Source: Mangrovicoccus algicola (GTDB lineage Bacteria; Pseudomonadota; Alphaproteobacteria; Rhodobacterales; Rhodobacteraceae). Taken from it: DNA of 64,000 nt. The translations under genes and the position numbers were made by a program. The notes beneath the pieces were generated by a model. That model did not search any database. It saw only the letters and a list, made by a program, of their open reading frames with translations, and had not been told where the DNA came from. How positions within the stretch are numbered: the first letter of the stretch is position 1; each line of letters begins with the position of its first letter. Of this stretch, positions 58,536 through 64,000 are shown piece after piece. The stretch spans positions 1 to 64,000 of the forward strand of contig NZ_JACVXA010000001.1 in NCBI RefSeq assembly GCF_014903745.1, given 5' to 3'.

Positions 58536-59039
58536 TCAGGCCGTTTCGGATTTGCGCTTGCGCATCGCGACGGCCGCGCCGCCGACCAGGGCGAGGCCGA
58601 GCATGCCCCCGGCTGCGGGTACCGGAACCGGAGCCACATCGAAGGCCAGCGCATAGCTGGTCGACTTGGCCGCGAGGCTCGCATCCAGAATGATGCTGAA
58701 GGCCGTGGTCGTCGGAATGTCCGGCGCCGTCACGTTGCCGTAGGCCAGCGCCCCCTTCGTGGTCTGCTCGCCGTAGGCATAGCTTGCCCCGTTGATGGTG
58801 ATCGCCGTCGCGTCCAGGTCCATGCCCGAATTCGACCCCACCCCCACGATGGCGATGCCCGAGATCTTCACCGGAGAAGAAGCGGTGAAGTTGTAGGTAT
58901 CCACGTCGGAACCGCCGATCTTCTCGAGCGTCTCGCTCATATAGAACTCGGTCAGGCCATCGAGGCTGATATTGTATGTCGCAGCGGGTGCAGCCATCGG
59001 CACTGCGGCGAGGGCAGCGGCAACAAGAAACTTTTTCAT
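58536..59039 (-). CDS. Exported protein with VPxPA-CTERM sorting signal
   Basis: 167 residues. MKKFLVAAALAAVPMAAPA is a signal peptide; the mature part is Ser/Thr/Gly-rich and beta-prone. The C-terminus has VPVPAAGGMLGLALVGGAAVAMRKRK: a VPxPA motif, a transmembrane helix and a basic tail, the tripartite VPLPA-CTERM signal processed by exosortase in EPS-producing Rhodobacterales. It is probably delivered to the cell surface or extracellular matrix. Base composition is less GC-rich than its neighbours, and its upstream region is markedly AT-rich. No exosortase or EPS gene is in the window. Confidence 0.88.
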   Translation of the reverse strand: MKKFLVAAALAAVPMAAPAATYNISLDGLTEFYMSETLEKIGGSDVDTYNFTASSPVKISGIAIVGVGSNSGMDLDATAITINGASYAYGEQTTKGALAYGNVTAPDIPTTTAFSIILDASLAAKSTSYALAFDVAPVPVPAAGGMLGLALVGGAAVAMRKRKSETA

Positions 59040-59371
59040 TCGCAATCCAAACCATGTTTCTCGGACTGGCCCCAAATTTCCGGACCAACCGCGTTAACCA
59101 TATGAGGTTTGGTATAGGGCAATGCCGTAACCAATTCGAATGAAAACATGTGAAGAGGAGCGTTTTCTTCGAATTTTTGAATATAAGGTAAACCTGAGAA
59201 ATCTAGCTTGGTGCTCAAGTACCGCAAAATCGGCCCGGATGCCGTCTTTTTCCGCAGCAGACCCATTTTGGCTGCCGCGTTCTGCGGCCTTTGGTCAAAT
59301 CCGCGCCGCTTGCCCCTGACGCCGGGGAATCGAATGGCCGCCTGCGGCACCGACCCCGGCCCGGTCGCGAA
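59040..59371. other. AT-rich regulatory gap upstream of the CTERM gene
   Basis: About 330 bp without a gene. The first ~180 bp (to 59220) are conspicuously AT-rich compared with the rest of the window, with AATTCGAA and TTCGAATTT elements at about 59137 and 59171 that form an interrupted palindrome around TGAAAACATG. A minus-strand frame through it (59036-59386) has no family features and is judged non-coding. The region probably holds the promoter and operator sites of the CTERM gene. Confidence 0.5.
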
Positions 59372-59399
59372 AAGGGGCGGCCACACCGTGCCGCCCCTT
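59372..59399 (-). terminator. Rho-independent terminator of the OsmC gene
   Basis: Perfect 10-bp stem AAGGGGCGGC / GCCGCCCCTT; on the minus strand it is followed by TTTTCG, 49 nt past the OsmC stop. Confidence 0.75.
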
Positions 59400-59447
59400 C
59401 CCGTCCTGCTGCGCCGGGGCCGCGCCCGGGCATCCCGCGCCTGTGGC

Positions 59448-59891
59448 TCAGGCCGCCGTCAGCACCGGCTTCAGCGCGGCCTCCATGGTGATCTCTGCCG
59501 AAAGGAGCTTGGAAATCGGGCAGTTCTCCTTGGCCGTCGTGGCGGCATCCCGGAACGCCTCCTCGGACGCGCCCTGCACCACCGCCTCGACATCGAGATG
59601 AACGGATTTCACGGCGAAGCCGCCGTCTTCCTTGTCCATGTTCACCGTGGCCCGGGTCCGGATCTCCTGCGCCGTGAACCCGGCCTCCCCGAGGATCATC
59701 GACAGCGCCATGGAAAAGCAGGAGGCATGGGCCGCGCCGACCAGTTCCTCGGGATTGGTGCCGGCCTGCCCCTCGAAACGGGTGTTGAAGCCGTAGGGCT
59801 GCGCCTCGAGCGCGCCGCTTTCGGTGCTGACCGTGCCGGTGCCGGATTTCAGGTCGCCCTTCCAGACGGCGGAACCGTGTTTGCGGATCAT
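59448..59891 (-). CDS. OsmC-family peroxiredoxin
   Basis: 147 residues. The two active cysteines are present: AAHASCFSMALS near residue 58 and TAKENCPISKLLS near residue 125. MIRKHGSAVWKGDLKSGTGTVST is the OsmC (rather than Ohr) N-terminus. It reduces organic hydroperoxides in the cytoplasm. Monocistronic, with its own terminator. Confidence 0.93.
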   Translation of the reverse strand: MIRKHGSAVWKGDLKSGTGTVSTESGALEAQPYGFNTRFEGQAGTNPEELVGAAHASCFSMALSMILGEAGFTAQEIRTRATVNMDKEDGGFAVKSVHLDVEAVVQGASEEAFRDAATTAKENCPISKLLSAEITMEAALKPVLTAA

Positions 59892-59978
59892 GGGGGTCTC
59901 CTTTGTTCTGTGCGATGCGTGTCTGCATGCGACATGCGATACCCCCCCAACACGGCGGCCGCGGCAGAGGTTCCGCGC

Positions 59979-60560
59979 TCACCCGTCCGAAGCGGCCAGG
60001 CGCGCGCGGATGTGAAGTACCACGCGATCCGACACGAGGTCGCCATAGCCGTCCGCACCGAAGGCACTGCGCGCGATTGCTCCGGTCAGCAGCACGGTCA
60101 GGCGCGACAGGTCGCCGGGCGCGCTTTCCGCGGACCGGTAGATCCGGGCCTGCAGCACCAGCGGCCGCGTGATGCCGCGGATCGTGACCTCGCCCTCGAT
60201 CCGCCCGCCCTCCTGCAGCGAGCCGCTCACCCGGCGGGAGACGAAGCGGATCTCGGGATGGCGCGCCACATGCAGGACCTTCTCTCCGCGCAGCGCCCCC
60301 GTGGCCATCTGCGAGGCGGCCCGGATGCTGGCGGCATCCAGCACCACCTCGGCGCTGGAGCGTTCCACCCGGGACAGGTCGATCCGCATCCGGGCCGCCT
60401 TGATCTGCATGATGCCCTCTGTCGGCACGCCGCCGACCATGTAGGTGAACCGCACCTCCGACCCGCTGCGATCCAGTGCATAATCCCGTGGCTCCGCCCG
60501 CGCGGCACCGGCAAGGAGGGGAAGCAGGCAGGTCAGGACCAGGAACGCGCGGCGGATCAT
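59979..60560 (-). CDS. YceI-family periplasmic protein
   Basis: 193 residues. MIRRAFLVLTCLLPLLAGAARA is a signal peptide. The YceI lipocalin-like barrel follows: YALDRSGSEVRFTYMVGGVPTEGIM, VEGEVTIRGITRPLVLQARIY and FGADGYGDLVSDRVVLHIRARL. Family members bind isoprenoids or quinone-like lipids. 87 bp before OsmC on the same strand. Confidence 0.9.
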   Translation of the reverse strand: MIRRAFLVLTCLLPLLAGAARAEPRDYALDRSGSEVRFTYMVGGVPTEGIMQIKAARMRIDLSRVERSSAEVVLDAASIRAASQMATGALRGEKVLHVARHPEIRFVSRRVSGSLQEGGRIEGEVTIRGITRPLVLQARIYRSAESAPGDLSRLTVLLTGAIARSAFGADGYGDLVSDRVVLHIRARLAASDG

Positions 60561-60618
60561 GACGCAAGGGTAACACGGAAACCGCCCGGCGCCAGCGCCC
60601 CCGCGCGCGCCGGGTTCC

Positions 60619-61308
60619 TCAGATCGCGCGGGGCCAGGGCTGCGCTGCGCCGGCCGTCGCATACTCCGGCAGCCGCGCCAGCGGCCAGTCCGCGCCGATC
60701 GCCCGCCACCGGGAAATCGCCAGATCCGCCAGATGCGCATTCACATAGCGCCGCCCCGCCCCCGCGACCGGCAGACCGTATCCCGCGATGCGCATCGCGA
60801 CGGGCGCGAAGAAGGCATCGGCGATGGAATAGCTTCCGAACAGCCAGGGCCCGTCGTCGCAGGCCTTCTGCCGCGCCAGGGACCAGAGCGCCTCGATCCG
60901 GGCCAGATCCGCCAGCACGCCGGGCGGCGGAACGAAATCGCGCCGCTGCCGGGTGAGCACCATGGGACAGTGGCCGCGCAGGGCGGAAAACCCCGAATGC
61001 ATCGCGGCCGTGATCCAGCGCGCCGTGGCACGGGCGGCAGGGTCGGCGGGCCACATCCCTGCCGCGGGATGCCGCTCGGCCAGGGTCTCGGCTATGGCCA
61101 GGCTGTCGCCCACCGCCGTGCCGTCGGGCAGGACCAGAACCGGAACCGTGTCGGCCGGATGCAGCGCCGCCAGATCGGCCGCCTTGCCACCCTCGTAGAT
61201 ATCCACCCGCCGCAGCCGATGCGCCAGCCCGTAGCGGTGAAGCAGCAGCCAGGCGCGCAGCGACCAGCTGGAATAGGACGCGTGTCCGACATGAAGATCA
61301 TAGCTCAT
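60619..61308 (-). CDS. Glutathione S-transferase family protein
   Basis: 229 residues. The thioredoxin-like N-terminal domain has HASYSSWSLRAWLLLHRYG, with catalytic-type Ser residues, and the cis-Pro region VPVLVLPDGTAVGDSLAIAETLAE. The C-terminal helical domain follows (SIADAFFAPVAMRIAGYGLPV). Substrate cannot be deduced. Upstream of YceI and OsmC on the same strand; possible oxidative-stress grouping. Confidence 0.9.
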   Translation of the reverse strand: MSYDLHVGHASYSSWSLRAWLLLHRYGLAHRLRRVDIYEGGKAADLAALHPADTVPVLVLPDGTAVGDSLAIAETLAERHPAAGMWPADPAARATARWITAAMHSGFSALRGHCPMVLTRQRRDFVPPPGVLADLARIEALWSLARQKACDDGPWLFGSYSIADAFFAPVAMRIAGYGLPVAGAGRRYVNAHLADLAISRWRAIGADWPLARLPEYATAGAAQPWPRAI

Positions 61309-61367
61309 GGCGCCACCCTAGCGGCCCCGCCCCCTCCGGCGGAAACGCCGATTTGTGGGGGGATCCA

Positions 61368-61946
61368 TCACGGGCGGTGATTGGCGGTCTCCTCCCGCCA
61401 CCCGGCCCCGTCGCGCCGCAGCCGCGTGACCGAGAGGGGCTCGACATGCTGCGCGAGGATCTCGGGCACCGGCACCTGCCGCGCGCGCCTCAGCTGGGTG
61501 AGGATCGGGCCGAAATGCGCCACGACGATGACCTGCCCGCCCAGCGCCGCCAGCCGGTCGGCCGCCGCCGAGACCCGTGCCGCCAGCATGTCCCAGCTTT
61601 CGCCGCCCGTGGCGCGCGACGGGCCCGGCCGCTGCCAGAAGGCGGCGATGGCCTCCGGGTCCCGCGCCTCGATCTCGGCAAAGCGCGATCCTTCCCAGGC
61701 GCCGAAATGGAATTCCCGCAGATCCGGATCGTCTGGCAGCCGCGCCCGCCCCGCCCCCGCCAGCGCATCGGCCGTGGCACGGGCCCGGATCAGGTCGGAG
61801 GAGACCAGCCGCGCCTGCGCCGGCAGATGCGCCGAAAGCCGGGCGATCAGGGCCGCGTCGGACAGGTCCGCAGGCAGGTCGGTCCAGCCGGTCATCCCGC
61901 GGGCATGGGTCGGACCGTGGCGCACCCAGTGCAGCACGGCCGTCAC
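61368..61946 (-). CDS. Histidine phosphatase-family protein (possible alpha-ribazole phosphatase)
   Basis: 192 residues. Phosphoglycerate-mutase-like: LHWVRHGPTHARG holds the phospho-acceptor His in RHG, HFGAWEGSRFAEIEARDPEA carries the second conserved block, and VIVVAHFGPILTQL the second His. Its GTG start overlaps the cobU stop (GTGA), so it is a good candidate for CobC (alpha-ribazole phosphate phosphatase) in cobalamin assembly, although the family also includes unrelated phosphatases. No other cob gene is in the window. Confidence 0.78.
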   Translation of the reverse strand: MTAVLHWVRHGPTHARGMTGWTDLPADLSDAALIARLSAHLPAQARLVSSDLIRARATADALAGAGRARLPDDPDLREFHFGAWEGSRFAEIEARDPEAIAAFWQRPGPSRATGGESWDMLAARVSAAADRLAALGGQVIVVAHFGPILTQLRRARQVPVPEILAQHVEPLSVTRLRRDGAGWREETANHRP

Positions 61947-62464
61947 GGCAGGCGCCCCTTCAGCGCCAGAGGCAGCCCCGCCGCGACCAGCACCGCCAGG
62001 CCGGCCTGCGCCGCCAGCCGCTGGTTCAGCCGCCCCTGCGCCTCGCGGAACCGGCGCGCCAGGGCATTCTCGGGCACGACACCCTGGCCCAGCTCGTTGG
62101 ACACCACGACCACCGGGCCCGGCGCGGTTTCCAGCGCCGCCATCAGCGCGTCTTCCGCCGCCGCCGGATCCGCCCCCGACAGCATCACGTTCGACAGCCA
62201 CATCGTGGCGCAATCCAGCAGGATCGCCGCCCCCGCCGGGCATCGGTGCAGGGCCTCCGCCACCCCCAGCGGCGCCTCGATCGTGGTCCAGCCCGCACCC
62301 CGCTGCTGCCGGTGTGCCGCGATTTTAAGCGACATCTCCTCGTCCCGGATTTCCGCCGTCGCCAGGTAGACCCTGTCCAAACCGCTGTTAACTATCAGAC
62401 TTTCCGCGAATTTCGATTTCCCCGATGCCGCGCCGCCTAGCACGAGAGTAAGGTTTGGCAACAT
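61943..62464 (-). CDS. cobU: Adenosylcobinamide kinase/guanylyltransferase
   Basis: 173 residues, normal length. P-loop LVLGGAASGKSKFAE, the YLATAEIRDEEM and RRFREAQGRLNQRLA motifs, and DCATMWLSNVM as Walker-B-like segment. It phosphorylates and guanylylates cobinamide for the nucleotide loop of cobalamin. ATG 62464 sits just 70 bp from divergent rpoH; coupled to the downstream phosphatase. Confidence 0.94.
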   Translation of the reverse strand: MLPNLTLVLGGAASGKSKFAESLIVNSGLDRVYLATAEIRDEEMSLKIAAHRQQRGAGWTTIEAPLGVAEALHRCPAGAAILLDCATMWLSNVMLSGADPAAAEDALMAALETAPGPVVVVSNELGQGVVPENALARRFREAQGRLNQRLAAQAGLAVLVAAGLPLALKGRLP

Positions 62465-62479
62465 TTTTTCCTCCGGGGC

Positions 62480-62509
62480 TGAACTTTTCGCCGGTCTCGC
62501 GCGTATCCC
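62480..62509 (+). promoter_or_regulatory. Candidate ECF-type promoter of rpoH
   Basis: TGAACT, 18 bp, then TATCCC, in the 69-bp space before rpoH. The GAAC -35 resembles ECF sigma boxes rather than TTGACA; alternatively it reads GAAC-N17-CGTA, close to the EcfG pattern. In Rhodobacter, the second rpoH is under an ECF sigma, which fits. No TTGACA-type promoter is visible here. Confidence 0.4.
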
Positions 62510-62533
62510 CTAGGACAAGAGGAGACCGAGCCC

Positions 62534-63412
62534 ATGGCCCTTGACGCTATCCCCGCCGACCAGAGCTTTTCGCGCCGCGCGATGAAAGCCGAACTACTCG
62601 ATGCAGAGACGGAATTGAAGCTGGCCTATGCCTGGCGCGACATGCGCGACGAACAGGCGCTGCACCGGCTCATCACCGCGTATATGCGGCTTGCCATCTC
62701 CATGGCCTCGAAATTCCGCCGCTACGGCGCGCCGATGAGCGACCTGATCCAGGAGGCCAGCCTGGGTCTGATGAAGGCCGCCGACAAGTTCGATCCCGAC
62801 CGCGGCGTGCGCTTCTCCACCTACGCGGTGTGGTGGATCAAGGCGTCGATTCAGGATTACGTGATGCGCAACTGGTCGATGGTGCGCACCGGCTCGACCT
62901 CCTCGCAGAAATCGCTGTTCTTCAACCTGCGGCGGGTGCAGGCCAGGCTGGAACGCGAGGCGGAGGCGCGCGGCGAGACGCTGGACAGCCACCAGCTGCG
63001 CCATATGATCGCCACCGAGGTGGGCGTCCCGCTGCATGACGTCGAAATGATGGAAGGGCGGCTCTCGGGATCGGATTTCTCGCTGAACGCCACCCAGTCC
63101 AGCGACGAGGACGGGCGCGAATGGATCGACACGCTGGAGGACGAGACGGGGCAGTCCTCGGCCATGGTGGAACGCGACCGCGACGCGGAGCATCTGCGCG
63201 GCTTCCTGGCGGGGGCGATGGACGCGCTCAACGACCGCGAGAAATTCATCATCCACGAACGCAAGCTGCGCGAGGATGTCCGCACGCTGGAGAGCCTGGG
63301 TCAGGAACTCGGCCTGTCCAAGGAACGGGTGCGCCAGCTCGAAGCGGCCGCCTTCACCAAGATGCGCCGCTCGCTGGAGGCCCGCAACGTCGCGCTCAGC
63401 GATTTCGTCTGA
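62534..63412 (+). CDS. rpoH: Sigma-32-family RNA polymerase sigma factor
   Basis: 292 residues. Region 2 has YMRLAISMASKFRRYG and GLMKAADKFDPDRGVRFSTYAVWWIKASIQDYVMRNWSMVR; the RpoH box FFNLRRVQARLE is present; region 4 has LGQELGLSKERVRQLEAAAFTKMR. The N-terminus and divergent region 3 resemble RpoH(II) of Rhodobacter, which responds to singlet oxygen and other stress. ATG with GAGGAGA upstream. Confidence 0.95.
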   Translation: MALDAIPADQSFSRRAMKAELLDAETELKLAYAWRDMRDEQALHRLITAYMRLAISMASKFRRYGAPMSDLIQEASLGLMKAADKFDPDRGVRFSTYAVWWIKASIQDYVMRNWSMVRTGSTSSQKSLFFNLRRVQARLEREAEARGETLDSHQLRHMIATEVGVPLHDVEMMEGRLSGSDFSLNATQSSDEDGREWIDTLEDETGQSSAMVERDRDAEHLRGFLAGAMDALNDREKFIIHERKLREDVRTLESLGQELGLSKERVRQLEAAAFTKMRRSLEARNVALSDFV

Positions 63413-64000
63413 CGGCCGCGCTTCTGCTGGCACTCGCCCCGGCTGCACCGGCCGGGGCGGAGGGCCCCCCGCCTGCCGCGCCCGCCGCGGCGCTCGAGGC
63501 CGCGCGCGGATCGCAGATCGTGCTGCTGGGGGAAACCCATGACAATCCGCATCATCACGCATTGCAGGCGGCCATCGTCGGCGCGCTTCGCCCCGCCGCG
63601 ATCGTCTTCGAGATGCTGTCCCCGGCCCAGGCGGCCCGGCTGGAAGGGCTGACCGGGCGCACCGAACCCGCCCTGCGCGAGGCGCTTGGCTGGGATGGAT
63701 CGGGATGGCCCGATTTCGCGATGTACTACCCGATCTTCGCCGCCGCACCGGGGGCCGCCGTGCTTGGCGCCGGGGTCCCGGCCGAGGCGCTTCGACGGGC
63801 GATTGCCGACGGAGCCGCCGCGGCCTTCGGCCCCGCCGCCGGGCGCTACGGCCTCGAGGATGCGCTCCCGCCGCCGGAGCTGGCCGCGCGAACGGACCTG
63901 CAGAACGAGGCTCATTGCGGCGCCCTGCCCGCCGAGATACTGCCCGGGATGGTGGAGGCGCAGCGGCTGCGCGACGCCGCCTTCGCCCGCACCGCCCTGG
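63409..64000 (+). CDS. ChaN-like haem-binding lipoprotein/exported protein, N-terminal part
   Basis: The frame is open from before the rpoH stop to the right edge; 197 residues are visible if the start is CTG at 63409. That codon overlaps the rpoH stop as CTGA, matching the ATGA and GTGA overlaps elsewhere. LTAALLLALAPAAPAGA then reads as a signal peptide. No ATG, GTG or TTG exists in this frame between about 63275 and 63525; the first, GTG 63523, lies past the signal sequence. The mature part has IVLLGETHDNPHHHALQA, IVFEMLSPAQ and HCGALPAEILPGMVEAQRLRD, the ChaN (DUF399) pattern, whose members bind haem in the periplasm. The C-terminus is outside the window. Confidence 0.75.
   Translation, partial: MTAALLLALAPAAPAGAEGPPPAAPAAALEAARGSQIVLLGETHDNPHHHALQAAIVGALRPAAIVFEMLSPAQAARLEGLTGRTEPALREALGWDGSGWPDFAMYYPIFAAAPGAAVLGAGVPAEALRRAIADGAAAAFGPAAGRYGLEDALPPPELAARTDLQNEAHCGALPAEILPGMVEAQRLRDAAFARTAL

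Noticed and set aside
54132-59105. Two very long plus-strand frames (821 and 826 codons) over the ureide, metG and CTERM genes
   Set aside because: Both mirror well-supported minus-strand genes, show no domain pattern and have the composition of shadow frames.
59036-59386. 116-codon minus-strand frame upstream of the CTERM gene
   Set aside because: It runs through the AT-rich promoter-like region and across repeats, has no family features, and reads into the CTERM start; treated as non-coding.

Overview
The window is a gene-dense (roughly 90% coding), very high-GC stretch of an alphaproteobacterial chromosome. Protein content and neighbourhoods (short-form HisG with a HisZ partner, DUF2125, a VPxPA-CTERM protein, a Hint-domain protein, RpoH of the second Rhodobacter type, XdhABC beside a BMP-type ABC transporter) point to Rhodobacteraceae, plausibly Paracoccus or a close relative. 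I see no prophage, insertion sequence, CRISPR array or integron. Neighbouring genes very often share their stop and start codons (ATGA, GTGA, TGATG), so most clusters are probably translationally coupled operons.

Layout. 1-15 kb: a housekeeping mix. It holds an ExbB/OmpA-type envelope pair, a ChaC-like cyclotransferase, DUF2125, a coupled hisC-tyrA-extensin operon, rpsD with its own promoter, structured leader and terminator, RidA, DUF2147, hisA, a degenerate Hint protein, an orphan fused iron-type ABC permease, trpB, a small lipoprotein, dapF-mtaB and tRNA-Lys(TTT). 15.4-26.6 kb: a polyamine island. Four catabolic genes run leftward (aldehyde dehydrogenase, PuuB-like oxidase, class III aminotransferase, glutamine-synthetase-like ligase). 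A divergent potFGHI-type putrescine importer plus a second glutamine-synthetase-like ligase runs rightward. The 200-bp divide carries several short repeats. 26.6-33.5 kb: a two-gene ABC exporter behind a 570-bp gap, the overlapping hisS-hisZ-hisG operon, slyX, and a Tat-exported papain-like protein. 33.6-38.5 kb: dnaE, with an in-frame palindrome, divergent from an HWE-type histidine kinase.

38.7-48.7 kb: one continuous cluster of xdhA-xdhB-xdhC, then a BMP-type (purine/nucleoside) ABC transporter (ATPase, two permeases). A K+-channel-like gene sits between the second permease and the substrate-binding protein and overlaps the latter by 80 nt. 48.7-53.6 kb: a CBS protein, panC-panB, a PAS-only protein, a 2-hydroxyacid dehydrogenase and an SH3 protein. 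53.6-56.5 kb: the downstream half of purine catabolism (ureidoglycolate lyase, allantoicase, fused PuuE allantoinase/UraD decarboxylase). With xdh and the transporter these give import, oxidation to urate and breakdown of ureides; uricase and HIU hydrolase are not in the window. 56.7-64 kb: metG with a degenerate KMSKS loop, a CTERM-anchored exported protein in an AT-rich pocket, OsmC, YceI, GST, a phosphatase and cobU, rpoH, and the start of a ChaN-like haem-binding protein that seems to use a CTG start overlapping the rpoH stop.

No wholly new system is evident. The best leads are the rpsD leader with two GNRA-capped hairpins, the channel gene embedded in a purine transporter operon, the palindrome inside dnaE, the MetRS lacking both KMSKS lysines, and the 9-codon leader ORF feeding into a GTG-started ABC ATPase.
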